64,000 nucleotides of DNA from an uncultured Phocaeicola sp. (GTDB taxonomy: Bacteria > Bacteroidota > Bacteroidia > Bacteroidales > Bacteroidaceae): the NCBI GenBank assembly GCA_947626525.1, contig CANQSM010000001.1:1-64000 (forward strand), in the 5' to 3' direction. Numbering within the stretch: position 1 is the first letter of the stretch; each line of letters starts with the position of its first letter. Below the pieces are notes generated by a model. It was not told where the DNA came from and searched no databases. It worked only from the letters and a program-made list of their open reading frames with translations. Below are positions 16,356 to 26,207 of this stretch, in pieces. The position numbers were made by a program, and so were the translations under genes.

Positions 16356-18743
16356 TTATAATGAATGTAACAATTTTCCAATAATTTTTGATGGATCTTG
16401 ATAGTCATTCTTATCTAAAAATGTTTTGCCGGGGAATAACTGTCTAACTAATTTATTGCCCAGTTTGACATTATAAAACGAAAACAATTTACCATCAATA
16501 GCAATAAACACTCTAGAAGTGCCCTCCTCTCTATCCTTCAATATATTATATTTAAAGAATTTAAGTAGGTTAGAGTCACTTAATAATGTTACCAATTTCT
16601 CTTTCCATTTATCACCCACATTTGCTTTTGACGCATTGTTATATAGCGACAAGTAAAACAAACCAGCCAGATGCTTCAATATGGATGCAGAATCAGTGGG
16701 ATTTAGTTCATAGAAGGACATAGCTAAAGTTTGATTTCCATCCACGCTTTGAGTATTTGCCGTAGATTGGTTGCCAGATTCACTGCTATTGATATTTGGC
16801 TTCTTGATAGACGCACTGATTATGTTCTGTAATTGTAGAATTTCATTTTGAATATCATCGTTTATGAGCGATGTATCACAAAGAGATGATAACTTAAACA
16901 GCTTTGCTCTATATGAGTTTATTTCTTTCTGAGACAATCCTTCGTTAATCTTGCTTTCAATTTCGCTCTTTAAGGATTCTATTTCTTTCGCTAATATGTC
17001 TGATTTCGCTTGTGTTTTGCGTTCCTCTAGCATGTTATCGTAATCAATAAACAACTCCTCTAGGTTATCATCCTTTCTAAAATACTCAATTTTATCGTTA
17101 TGATAGTTTTGTATTTCATTAGATGACAATGTGGAAATCTCTTGCAATGCTTTCTCAATATACTTTTCTGCAAATAGTTTTTTTGACAACTGATATTGAT
17201 TTATTGCTGCTTGATAATGTGCAAGACACATTTCTTCAGCTCTGACATGAGTGATGTTTTTAGATGTCACAGAGAATGACAAAACGTTAAAACTACCAGT
17301 GAATAGAACACATTGTCCATTTTTTACTTCAATAACATTCTTTTTATGGAATGCAGGAAGTTCTACATGGAAGAATTGTTTAGCATATTCTAATTCTAAA
17401 GATTCAAGGGCCTTTTGAGATTGATCTCCCACCATTTTATCTTTGTGGCTGTCAAGTCCCCCATCAGGAGCTGAGTAAGAGATAAACACCTTACCTCCTT
17501 GTTTAAGATAGTTCTTAATCAATGGAAGACGGTTACGCATGAACGTGCTATCTCCCACCCATGGGCTAGATAACCAGATTTCATCAGGTTTGTCTGTCTG
17601 GAAAATATTATGCAATTCTGACTCAAATGCAATAGAGTCGTACAATGCACGCTTATGAAGTCTTTCTGATAGGTCATCTGGGTTTATTTCTTCTTTTCCT
17701 TTATTCTCTTCGCCTACTGCAGTTTGCTTATCCTCTTGTTCAATAAGTTTCTTCTCTGCGGAAATAATATTTTTAACATCTTCCTTAACCAAAGGATCCG
17801 ACTTCGCAAGTTCTAAGTCATCATATATAGCAAGGTCTTCACTCTCACTAGCAGCTTGCAGCATTTGTGAAAACAATGTCTGCTTTAAATCCACATCTTC
17901 TTCAATTAATTGAGATAATGGATGTAAAACAGCCTGTGTCGTATCATCATAGACAATTGTCCTTACTTGTTTCGTTCTGATACTCTGAACAAAACATACG
18001 GTTAAATCATACTTATAAAAATTATGATTTTGTGGCGTAGCTTCCTGAAGAATAAATCTTTCTTTTGAACTCTGCATATTAGATGCTTGGATCTCTGAAA
18101 GTTCCTTGATTTCCTCAAAAGTAAGAGGCAATAACGATTCGTTCTCTTTGAAAAAATCGGATTCGTCAACAAGCTGAATATCGTCAGCAGAAATACAATC
18201 TCGCAATCCTGTAAAAGAATGATTATTATTCAAATACCAAAGTTCAAAATCAGAACTAAATGATTTCATTCTCTCACCATGAGCCGCGAATTCCTTGCCT
18301 TGTTCCGTAATAAAATATGCAGACTCGTCACCTCGCACAAGATTGTATCGAATCATAGTGTCGATGGCACTACGAATCATTTTTTGTTCAGCAATGTCAT
18401 GCTCAATATCCAATCCCAATATTTTACCAATATTGGAAAGGGATGTTTGTCCATCAATACTGATGATGCCAACAACAGCCTTTTCGAACGCAGAAATTTT
18501 CTCAGGCTTGTTAGTTACGCCTTTATACGACTGAGCAATGAACTTTATTGTATATGGAATATATCCGATAATAAGCTCGGATATAGCCTTGTTATTTTCA
18601 ATGACTCGATTGAGGCGCTGATCTAACGTCTCTTCAATTATTTCCTTTTTATCAACACCTTTCTTTTGAGGTTTTGACTTCGAATTCTTAATCTTTGGGT
18701 TGAAATTTTTGTTTTGCCCCTTGTTATATGTATTTTGTTTCAT
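16356..18743 (-). CDS. PLD-like phosphodiesterase with N-terminal winged-helix-like region
   Basis: A 795-residue protein. Residues about 60-160 look like tandem small helical or winged-helix units ('QTSLSNIGKIL', 'MIRYNLVRGDESAYFITEQG'). Residues about 390-500 form a PLD-like domain: 'IWLSSPWVGDS', 'GGKVFISYSAPDGG', then 'FHKKNVIEVKNGQCVLFTGSFNV', which carries HxK and GSxN but has E/V where the usual aspartate stands. A coiled-coil stretch follows (about 540-650). It overlaps the helicase gene by 4 nt (ATGA), so the two are translationally coupled. A nuclease subunit of the operon's complex is the likely role. A helicase-PLD pair recalls the Mokosh defence system. Confidence 0.72.
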   Translation of the reverse strand: MKQNTYNKGQNKNFNPKIKNSKSKPQKKGVDKKEIIEETLDQRLNRVIENNKAISELIIGYIPYTIKFIAQSYKGVTNKPEKISAFEKAVVGIISIDGQTSLSNIGKILGLDIEHDIAEQKMIRSAIDTMIRYNLVRGDESAYFITEQGKEFAAHGERMKSFSSDFELWYLNNNHSFTGLRDCISADDIQLVDESDFFKENESLLPLTFEEIKELSEIQASNMQSSKERFILQEATPQNHNFYKYDLTVCFVQSIRTKQVRTIVYDDTTQAVLHPLSQLIEEDVDLKQTLFSQMLQAASESEDLAIYDDLELAKSDPLVKEDVKNIISAEKKLIEQEDKQTAVGEENKGKEEINPDDLSERLHKRALYDSIAFESELHNIFQTDKPDEIWLSSPWVGDSTFMRNRLPLIKNYLKQGGKVFISYSAPDGGLDSHKDKMVGDQSQKALESLELEYAKQFFHVELPAFHKKNVIEVKNGQCVLFTGSFNVLSFSVTSKNITHVRAEEMCLAHYQAAINQYQLSKKLFAEKYIEKALQEISTLSSNEIQNYHNDKIEYFRKDDNLEELFIDYDNMLEERKTQAKSDILAKEIESLKSEIESKINEGLSQKEINSYRAKLFKLSSLCDTSLINDDIQNEILQLQNIISASIKKPNINSSESGNQSTANTQSVDGNQTLAMSFYELNPTDSASILKHLAGLFYLSLYNNASKANVGDKWKEKLVTLLSDSNLLKFFKYNILKDREEGTSRVFIAIDGKLFSFYNVKLGNKLVRQLFPGKTFLDKNDYQDPSKIIGKLLHSL

Positions 18744-21700
18744 CTTACCAAGTCTTGAAGTTGTTTAATATCAAAATGTTCCATCTCGTCAATTGATCTT
18801 TGATAGTGAGCATTCTGTCTAAAGAACTGTCTGTTTCCGACCACGATTAACAGTCTTCTTGCACGGGAGAAACCTACGTTAATACGTCTAATATCTTCTG
18901 CGAATCCATAGCGATGTTCTTTATTGCTTCTCACCGTTGAAATGATGATTATGTTACGTTCCATTCCTTGGAATTTGTCGACAACATTAATTCGGAATGG
19001 AAGCGATTTATCAATTTTCCCATCCTTATACATTTCTTTAATCTTGCCGTATTGAGCTCCATAGAACGTTATAATACCAATCTCTTTGTCTTCTGGTTTC
19101 TCTTGTGAATCCATAAACTTTTGGAATCCGTCTGCTTTCTGTAAAGCCTTAACAACAGTCCTAATAGCATTAAGTTCACCGTTATTTACGTAAGAAGTAG
19201 AACCACTTGGCTGACTTTCATATGTATCTACATCAACCCAGATTGCATGTGTCTGAGGATCAATGAAACCGGGAAGGGTAAGACCATGATATCGACTTCC
19301 TCTTGCATTGTATTCTTCATTATCCATATCTTCATCTGCAAGACCACACTTCAATCCTTCTTCAAGTTCTTCACTGTAGAAATGACTTACCGTATTCATT
19401 ATCTGCTTATGCATACGGTATTGCGTATCAAGGGTGGCAACTATAGAAGGCTTTAGTTTAAATGCAGACCTAAACAATAATTCAAATTGCGACTCTTGGA
19501 AGCTTTCTATGGTTTCAGCCAACACCTTCTGGTTAGCTTTCTTCAATGATAATACTATGTTATCTTCATTCATCATTGGAGGCAGCTGCTTGTGATCACC
19601 TATGATTATAATTTTCTTTCCCCAAACCATAGGTACAGACATCTCCAATGGTGTAGCTTTACTTGCCTCATCCATTATTACAACGTCAAAAGCATTCTCA
19701 TTGTTACCAAACAATAGTGCATATATTTCCTGTAGTTGCTTTGAACCACAGATACTACATGTAGCAGCTACAAGGTTTACATTACTCTTATAAGCTTCGT
19801 AGAATTGTTCTCTCGTATTTCTGTCACGAACAATAAGATCTTTCTTCCATTGATCAATAACGGACGCATACTTCTCATCTTCTGTCATGTCTCGAAGAAT
19901 TGAGTCCATCCAAATGTTTACACCATTGTCTTCATTTTCAGCATTTGTTTTTTTACACCAATCTTCCATGAAGTCAAGCATGTACCTTTTAGCTTCAATT
20001 CCAACTTCTTTTTCTGTTGAAGCATTTTGAATTCGAACAGGTCTAATACCTCTACGTCCCTGCAATCGTTCAAGTGCGTTGTCAACTGCAAGATTTGTTT
20101 GGGATGTTAGAAGAATCTTCGAATCTGGTTTCTTAAGTATTTGTTGCCATATAATCTCGGCAATAACAGTTGTTTTACCAGTGCCAGGAGGACCTTGAAT
20201 AATGGCTATATCAGGAGCAGAGACAGCTTTTGCTACTGCCTCTAATTGTTTCTCATTAAGATAATTCTCTATCTTAGTTTCTGTTATTCGTTTCTTTACC
20301 TCTTCAAGATCTTCGTCAAACTCACCTGCATACCTGGGGTCAAATAAGAAGTCACATAACCTTGGATTGGCAGGAGCGGGAATTCTTTTTGTTTTTGAAC
20401 GAGGATAGAATTGGTTGGGATTGGTAATACGCAACATAGAATCGCTCAATCTTCTTAACTCTGAAGATTTGCCAACCATTGGGAATTGTAAGTAGTCACC
20501 GACATGAATAAATTTCGCAACTTGCCCTTTGGCATTGCGATCTTCCATGTAATCTATAAAATCTGAACTGATTTCTAACTTTATACTATTGAGTTTCCTG
20601 CCAATACATCTGCCTAATGTTAAAGCATTTCTAAGCATTTGAGACCTATTCCTTCTCAATTCATTGATTTCGTCATAATCCTGATATTCTTCCTCATATG
20701 CCATGTCTATAGCTTCGCTAATAGCATCATATTCATTCGCCTTAATGAGATTGACATCTTCATTTACGTAACCATTTCTAAGATTCTTTTCAAATCTAAT
20801 ATTGAGTTGGTGATCAAACTCAAAAGATAATATGGTTTTACCTTCATCATTAGTCTCAAATTCATTAGTAAGCAAAGATGGATATAAACTTATACTGGAG
20901 TTTACAGCATTATGGAAAGAACTTAACTCTTCCATGTCTGCATATTCTATAGTATAATTAAGAATCTGACAGGTCTCATCGTTTTCAAATGAGGCAGTAA
21001 AAGACGGTGTTATCTCTGTGATTTTCTCAGCGACTTCTTTATATACCTTTTTACAATAATTAACATCGTCACTCAAGAGTTTGATGACAACAGAAGGATA
21101 ATATTCTTGTTCTTGAATACTAAGAGACTCACCACAATATTGACGAACCTCAGAAAGTAATTCAACATAATTATCGTAATCAGTTGGATAGAACTCAACT
21201 AATCCTGATGCAGCTTTGATTTTGATCTGTTTTTTTGAAACAAAATGTAGCTGCATATCACGCAGCAAACTTTTATTCGGAATCACAAAACACCCATAAT
21301 CATATTCTTTTCTTATGAAAGTCTTATTGTCATAAGCTGCGATGACCTTCTGATGCATCTCATACGCAGTCTTTAAAAAAGAATAAGAATCATTTGTACT
21401 GAAAATATAAGAGGCACCATTTACAGAAAGACCATCAATTTGTACTTCTGGCCTGAATTCTGTTGGAGTAAAAATTGCTCTATACGCTGCTATTCTTATA
21501 CTTTGGAGTGCTGGTTCATTTAAGTTTAGATAAGTTTTACCTTGGGTCTTGATGAGTAGTTGACCACTAACAGAATCCAAGACATCAATTACACCTGCAA
21601 TCTTCTTTATAGCAGACGTAATAGAAGAAATATCCTGATTACTCTTAAATGAAGTAGTGATGACCGTTTGACGCTCTGTTGTTAAAGTTTCCGGATATTT

Positions 21701-22741
21701 TGATTGCACTAATCTGTCAAGATATAATGCTTCGCTATCATCCTTAAAGGTATAAACACCATCGGCATAATCAAATTTTGCATCAAAATCATTTAAGGAT
21801 ATATTTATATCTTCCAACAATTCGTCAAGATTTTCAGATGACTGAAGTGTTAGACTACCCGAGAGGACATGCTTAACATCTTCTGCTAACTTATAGCAGT
21901 TATCAGCTGCTGCACTTGACAATTCATCCAATATTTCTTCAGTTATATCAATATATCCAGCAAAAGATATTTCGCCCTTTTCGTTTGTTACAAATTCAAC
22001 ATTAGGATTGCGGTATTTTGTTGATGGAACACCTTTAATAGCAGCAACTAGTCTTTGTTGCAGAGTAGATGCCTTGACCTTTAAAGTCAATGTACTATAA
22101 GTTCGGTTATTAAAATGTTCCTTTTCTATAGTACCTACTTCTTCTATAGTACCTACTTCTTCGACAATAAACAATTCTTTTTTGTCTGTATTTAGAGCTT
22201 TTTCGCCATCAATATAAGCTTTCCACATTCTTCGAGATTGCTCTCTGTTAATTTCTCGTATTGGCTCTTTTAAAGATGTAAGGCTCGTGCAGAAATCCTT
22301 TATCTCGCGATATGAGGTCATAAGATCATTACGATCAAGGAAATCCATAAGGTTGTGGTTAATGTCTTCTTCTGCCATGAATTTTAGATTCATGCTTTTG
22401 TATTCAGAAGGATCCGTAGGCACAACAATCTCTTCGTCTGAGATGTAACTTAAGGCAAATTCAGTTAAATTTTGTTTTGCTGTTACATAGATAGACAACT
22501 TCAATTCTTCAATAATGAATTGATACGATCGAAAATCTTTTTTGTCCTTTCCCTTATACACGATTTTGCATTCATGAATGCCAAGAATGCTATCAAATAT
22601 TTCTTTTGCTGTCTGAGTAATAGATTTTATATAGTTTTTACTATACTCAAAGGCTTGTTGAGAATATACAATAATACAGGGTGTAGACTCCAGCACCTCT
22701 GTAAATAGTTCCTCCGTAATTGTTCTATCTAATTCTGCCAT
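18740..22741 (-). CDS. UPF1-like SF1 superfamily helicase
   Basis: A 1333-residue protein. The C-terminal third (about 830-1330) is an AAA_11/AAA_12 helicase with 'QGPPGTGKTTV' (about 850), 'VVIMDEASKATPLEM' (about 1020), 'IIIIGDHKQLPPMM', 'TLDTQYRMHKQI', 'DKFQGMERNIIIISTVRS' and 'INVGFSRARRLLIVVG' (about 1290). These are the motifs of SF1B RNA/DNA helicases such as UPF1. The first 830 residues show no domain I recognise and may recognise substrate or bind partners. An exact in-frame 18-bp tandem duplication repeats 'EEVGTI' near residue 195. It starts 6 nt after the small upstream gene. It is probably the motor of the five-gene system. Confidence 0.9.
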   Translation of the reverse strand: MAELDRTITEELFTEVLESTPCIIVYSQQAFEYSKNYIKSITQTAKEIFDSILGIHECKIVYKGKDKKDFRSYQFIIEELKLSIYVTAKQNLTEFALSYISDEEIVVPTDPSEYKSMNLKFMAEEDINHNLMDFLDRNDLMTSYREIKDFCTSLTSLKEPIREINREQSRRMWKAYIDGEKALNTDKKELFIVEEVGTIEEVGTIEKEHFNNRTYSTLTLKVKASTLQQRLVAAIKGVPSTKYRNPNVEFVTNEKGEISFAGYIDITEEILDELSSAAADNCYKLAEDVKHVLSGSLTLQSSENLDELLEDINISLNDFDAKFDYADGVYTFKDDSEALYLDRLVQSKYPETLTTERQTVITTSFKSNQDISSITSAIKKIAGVIDVLDSVSGQLLIKTQGKTYLNLNEPALQSIRIAAYRAIFTPTEFRPEVQIDGLSVNGASYIFSTNDSYSFLKTAYEMHQKVIAAYDNKTFIRKEYDYGCFVIPNKSLLRDMQLHFVSKKQIKIKAASGLVEFYPTDYDNYVELLSEVRQYCGESLSIQEQEYYPSVVIKLLSDDVNYCKKVYKEVAEKITEITPSFTASFENDETCQILNYTIEYADMEELSSFHNAVNSSISLYPSLLTNEFETNDEGKTILSFEFDHQLNIRFEKNLRNGYVNEDVNLIKANEYDAISEAIDMAYEEEYQDYDEINELRRNRSQMLRNALTLGRCIGRKLNSIKLEISSDFIDYMEDRNAKGQVAKFIHVGDYLQFPMVGKSSELRRLSDSMLRITNPNQFYPRSKTKRIPAPANPRLCDFLFDPRYAGEFDEDLEEVKKRITETKIENYLNEKQLEAVAKAVSAPDIAIIQGPPGTGKTTVIAEIIWQQILKKPDSKILLTSQTNLAVDNALERLQGRRGIRPVRIQNASTEKEVGIEAKRYMLDFMEDWCKKTNAENEDNGVNIWMDSILRDMTEDEKYASVIDQWKKDLIVRDRNTREQFYEAYKSNVNLVAATCSICGSKQLQEIYALLFGNNENAFDVVIMDEASKATPLEMSVPMVWGKKIIIIGDHKQLPPMMNEDNIVLSLKKANQKVLAETIESFQESQFELLFRSAFKLKPSIVATLDTQYRMHKQIMNTVSHFYSEELEEGLKCGLADEDMDNEEYNARGSRYHGLTLPGFIDPQTHAIWVDVDTYESQPSGSTSYVNNGELNAIRTVVKALQKADGFQKFMDSQEKPEDKEIGIITFYGAQYGKIKEMYKDGKIDKSLPFRINVVDKFQGMERNIIIISTVRSNKEHRYGFAEDIRRINVGFSRARRLLIVVGNRQFFRQNAHYQRSIDEMEHFDIKQLQDLVR

Positions 22742-22747
22742 GTTTGT

Positions 22748-23200
22748 TCATTTTAAATATACGATACTAATATTTCTATCGTACATATTAAGTTGTATTC
22801 TTTTTATTTCCGCGTTTTCTATTAAGAGCACAATACCATAACTATCGAATGATGCATCCGCTAAGGACGCACCTAGTGGCAAAGCATTTTCATCATAGCC
22901 ATATCCACGCAGCTCAACAATGTTTTTACTCGTTGAAGTTATTCGCATTCGTTTGGGTGCCATTTGGATGTTATCTTTCCATAATGGGTGAATTCCATCG
23001 AGATTATACATTGTAACTGTATAACCCTCACCACCTTCTATGTTCTTTTCAATAACTAAACGTCTGTGGCAACCATAATTATGTCCAGAAACATCCTTTC
23101 CGTTTTGGAAACGAATATGGTCAGAGGTGTCGAAAGAAACATATCCAGATGGTGGATAGTTGTTCCCTTCTATGAGATAGTCTATATAATTCTTTTCCAT
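22748..23200 (-). CDS. Unknown small protein, first gene of the helicase operon
   Basis: A 150-residue soluble protein, not recognised. It starts 'MEKNYIDYLIEGNNYPPSGYVSF' and is rich in beta-prone stretches ('RRLVIEKNIEGGEGYTVTMYNLDG', 'IKRIQLNMYDRNISIVYL'), suggesting a small beta fold. The open frame runs upstream to 23305, but the ATG at 23200 is a better start because the upstream part has no protein-like composition. The helicase begins 6 nt after its stop, so it belongs to the same transcript. It could be a sensor or regulator of the complex; there is no direct evidence. Confidence 0.65.
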   Translation of the reverse strand: MEKNYIDYLIEGNNYPPSGYVSFDTSDHIRFQNGKDVSGHNYGCHRRLVIEKNIEGGEGYTVTMYNLDGIHPLWKDNIQMAPKRMRITSTSKNIVELRGYGYDENALPLGASLADASFDSYGIVLLIENAEIKRIQLNMYDRNISIVYLK

Positions 23201-23368
23201 AGTTCTATCATATAAACGGCTTTCCTTTATCTGATTTGTCAATATTTGACCACAAAGGTGTAAAAATAATCGCAGACTCTCGCATAAATGCAGGAAAATC
23301 TGCAATTTAATGATGCCAAAAGGGTGTTTTAGCTCAATTTTGGTTCAAATAATGACTTATTCTGCCAA

Positions 23369-24769
23369 CTAATGTCGTTTTATTGTTGTTCGTTTATTGA
23401 AATTCTTGTCTTTGTCCCTCCACGGCAATTCAGACGTTGACCCACCGCCACTAGTGCCTACGTGCGGTTGGGCAGAGCCTCCTGTTGCCAGTTCAATGGC
23501 TGCACTGAGTATATTAGCTTGTATCTCGCTGACTTGCTCGGCAGCACTGAAACAAGCGTTGACAAACTCGTGCTCTGTCAGTTCCCCATTGCTGAAGACG
23601 TGCAATCGCTTATCGCTATCGTTGAGGTAGGTGACTGCGGTGTGCTCAATCTCCTTAACCTTTGTCCAAATTTTCAGGGTGACGGTATAAGGGTTGTTAC
23701 CAAGGAAACGATGACCGATGAGTTCCGCTCCCGATGAAAGCCGGTACCGTTGAGGATTGGCCTTGCGGTCAAGTTCGTCAATCCTGTTCTTCTGCCTTTC
23801 AATGACAGCCTCCTTCTCGACAGCTTTCCTCTCTGCAATCTCCGCACGCCTGATGGCAGCATCGATTTCCTTCTGATAGCCATTCCTCAGTTTTGCAATA
23901 TCAGATTCATGCTTCTGTTTTAGAGACGCTTTCTCCGCCTCCAGTTTCGCAATCTTAGCCTGGAGCTTTGCCAGTTCCTCGTTTTTTGATGCCAGCTCTT
24001 TCCTTGCCTTGGCAAGGTCGCCTTTGCCAAATATGGCGAATATCGTACTCTTGCCCTCTTTGGTCTTCTCCACCTCTTTCTGTAAGTTGGCGATGTTCTC
24101 CTCAAGCTGTTGCATCTGCTGCTTGTAGTGGGTGGATGTGGCAATATGTCTGGCGGTGGAACCGACAATGCCACGCCTCAAACCAAACTCACTCATGGCA
24201 GCGGCATAGGAGTTCTGATACTCACGAAGTTTGGCACGTTTGAGCACGTCATCTGCTGACAGTCGTGGACCTGACTTGGTATTGTACTTCCTCTCTCCCT
24301 CTCGTTCACGGCGTTGCCTTTCGGCAGTGACGATGGGTACGATGGTGGCATGCAGGTGGGGAGTCTTCTCGTCCATGTGCAGCACACACGATACAACATT
24401 TTCCTTGCCGAAGGTCTCGTGCAGCCATTTGAGGTTGACTTCTATCCACCTCTCCAACCTGCCTTCTTCCTGTATCTTCATCATCTGCTCGTGTGTCCCC
24501 GTAAGGATGATGCGGATAGCCTTGCACTGGTTGCCAGCAACCTTGCGTGTCAGTCCGGCATGGTCTATGCGGTACTTTATGGCTTCAGTCCTGTTCCTTA
24601 CTCCATCGGGAAATGATACCAGTTCCCTGTTCAGATGCGTGCGGCTACTGTCAGCATTGTCCGGCACGTAAGTCTTGCCCTGGGCATCCTTCCTTTCGAT
24701 GTGGCACGACATTCCGCTGTCGTTACCACTGCCACGCTGAAGGTGGCATACTGCATATTGTTCTTTCAT
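23369..24769 (-). CDS. MobV-family relaxase (Mob/Pre)
   Basis: A 466-residue relaxase that nicks the transfer origin so a helper conjugation system can move the element. The N-terminus has 'AVCHLQRGSGNDSGMSCHIERK'. The metal-binding motif 'HMDEKTPHLHATIVPI' (about 130-145) is the HxDExxPHxH signature of MobV. Residues about 230-370 form a long coiled coil. The frame is open upstream to 24928, but the ATG at 24769 gives the usual start 'MKEQYAVCHLQ'. It is typical of NBU-like mobilizable elements of Bacteroidales, and the candidate oriT lies directly upstream. Confidence 0.93.
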   Translation of the reverse strand: MKEQYAVCHLQRGSGNDSGMSCHIERKDAQGKTYVPDNADSSRTHLNRELVSFPDGVRNRTEAIKYRIDHAGLTRKVAGNQCKAIRIILTGTHEQMMKIQEEGRLERWIEVNLKWLHETFGKENVVSCVLHMDEKTPHLHATIVPIVTAERQRREREGERKYNTKSGPRLSADDVLKRAKLREYQNSYAAAMSEFGLRRGIVGSTARHIATSTHYKQQMQQLEENIANLQKEVEKTKEGKSTIFAIFGKGDLAKARKELASKNEELAKLQAKIAKLEAEKASLKQKHESDIAKLRNGYQKEIDAAIRRAEIAERKAVEKEAVIERQKNRIDELDRKANPQRYRLSSGAELIGHRFLGNNPYTVTLKIWTKVKEIEHTAVTYLNDSDKRLHVFSNGELTEHEFVNACFSAAEQVSEIQANILSAAIELATGGSAQPHVGTSGGGSTSELPWRDKDKNFNKRTTIKRH

Positions 24770-24869
24770 CTTTCGTAATTGTTTTGTTTGTGATAAATTG
24801 AAAACCTTGGGGGCACCCTTCGTTTTCTCGCCATGGCATAATCCAAACAAGTTTGGCTTCTGCTCATAT

Positions 24870-25016
24870 GGCTGAACGAAAACGTTCTTGTTTATAAAAT
24901 GCCGTCCTATCATCCACGAATGCCACAAGCAGTCCGCTTATGGGGCTTTTTTGCGTTGCCACTCGCAGAGGGGAAGAGACGAAAATGCCCTAATAAGCTA
25001 CGGCATTTTATAAATA
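24870..25016. other. Candidate transfer origin (oriT) upstream of the relaxase
   Basis: A perfect 15-bp inverted repeat, TTTATAAAATGCCGT (24891-24905) and its complement (25000-25014), brackets 94 nt of non-coding DNA containing GCCACTCGCAGAGG. A small hairpin GAACG-AAAA-CGTTC lies just outside at 24876-24889. Relaxases of this family usually nick near hairpins directly upstream of their own gene. The nick site itself is not identified. Confidence 0.5.
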
Positions 25017-25045
25017 CCTTTTCTTATGACAGCAAACTGTCCACA

Positions 25046-26071
25046 TTACGACTCTTCAACGAGTTCCAATTTTAGCTCATCGATTAGCGTCTGTAAAGCA
25101 GGGTTGCGGTCAATCATCTTCTGGAGTATCATTTGCGGTGTGTCTTCCATCAGGAGGAAGTCGGCAATGTCCAGACCTTGGCTACGCTGCTCTTCTGTTG
25201 CCATCGTCTCCAATATGTCATTGACTGATACGGAACGGCAGACCTTGTCGAGTATGGGAAGCCGTGCCTGCCACTCCTGTGTGGCTCCAAGGTCGGGCAA
25301 CAATACCACATCCCTGCCAGCCAAGGCAGAAGCGGCACGCTCGTTGAAGCAACCGTTCTTTCCTCCTGTGGCTATCCATAGCACATCGGGCATGAAGTGC
25401 GAGGCTATGACAGCCGTCTTCTCACTCTCCACTACAAAAACTCTCCTGTCGGGATATAAGAGAAGGAGATGCTCGCCGAAGAAGCACTGGCGGAGATGAT
25501 AGTCTTTCAGCCTCATTTCCGTATGTACCCAGCAGACATACGGCTGGGGATGCTTTACCCTTTTGCCTGTCATGGCATCATAAAGCATGATCTTTCCTGT
25601 GCGGACACAACCGCTGTAATCCACCTGCCAGAATACGGCAGCACCTCCCCATTTTCTTGACGTGCCTATCTGGTAAAGGCTACCTAGCCTGTCTGCTTCT
25701 TCCTTTCCCATACATCTGGCAAGGAATGTGTACAAAGGATTGATGGCATAGTGTGAGAGAGTCTGCTCCATGATGCTTCTTTCTATGAATGATGGAGGTT
25801 GCTCCTGTATAGGGACAAATGAGTTCTTTGGCGTAATCACATGCTTCCTTGATAGAGATATTGACTCTTCGGGATTCTCACGGAAGTAGTCGCTTGGCGT
25901 GAAATGGTAGCCACAACTATGCTCGTGGTCACAACGTCCTACATGCTCAGGGAAGACATAGTCCCCACAGGCATCGACATAGCGTGTGAAACAGAATTTC
26001 CTGCCACATTGCGGGCAAGGCTTCTTGCTGCCCGGATGGTACTTTTCAAGATGATACTTATACTTCTCCAT
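25046..26071 (-). CDS. Zinc-ribbon, primase-like protein of mobilizable elements (DUF6371-like)
   Basis: A 341-residue protein with an N-terminal zinc-binding region: 'CPQCGRKFCFTRYVDACGD' followed by 'GRCDHEHSCGYHFTP' (about residues 19-58), in the style of CHC2-type primase fingers. The rest (about 110-320) looks like a TOPRIM-like domain, with 'VFVVESEKTAVIASHF' and 'VVLLPDLGATQEWQ', patterns seen in primases that toggle metal-bound acidic residues. It lies between the DUF3987 gene and mobV in the same direction. A role in element replication is likely. The DUF name is from memory of similar elements. Confidence 0.72.
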   Translation of the reverse strand: MEKYKYHLEKYHPGSKKPCPQCGRKFCFTRYVDACGDYVFPEHVGRCDHEHSCGYHFTPSDYFRENPEESISLSRKHVITPKNSFVPIQEQPPSFIERSIMEQTLSHYAINPLYTFLARCMGKEEADRLGSLYQIGTSRKWGGAAVFWQVDYSGCVRTGKIMLYDAMTGKRVKHPQPYVCWVHTEMRLKDYHLRQCFFGEHLLLLYPDRRVFVVESEKTAVIASHFMPDVLWIATGGKNGCFNERAASALAGRDVVLLPDLGATQEWQARLPILDKVCRSVSVNDILETMATEEQRSQGLDIADFLLMEDTPQMILQKMIDRNPALQTLIDELKLELVEES

Positions 26072-26098
26072 AGTAGTTTCTGAAATGAAATTCCTCTG

Positions 26099-26194
26099 AT
26101 TTCAGTTTTCAGTTCTTTCAGTTTTGCAGAAACTTGATGTCTGTAAATTCACTCATATTACCGCTGCAAACTGAAAAACTGAAGAAACTGAAAT
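26099..26194. repeat. 31-bp imperfect inverted repeat built from CAGTTT units
   Basis: Left arm 26099-26129 and right arm 26164-26194 are near-complementary, separated by 34 nt. Each arm holds three TTTCAG- or CAGTTT-type half sites. It fills the 136-nt gap between the DUF3987 and zinc-ribbon genes and could be a protein-binding site, an origin-like structure or an attenuator. Confidence 0.55.
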
Positions 26195-26207
26195 GTGAAA
26201 CGGGGTC

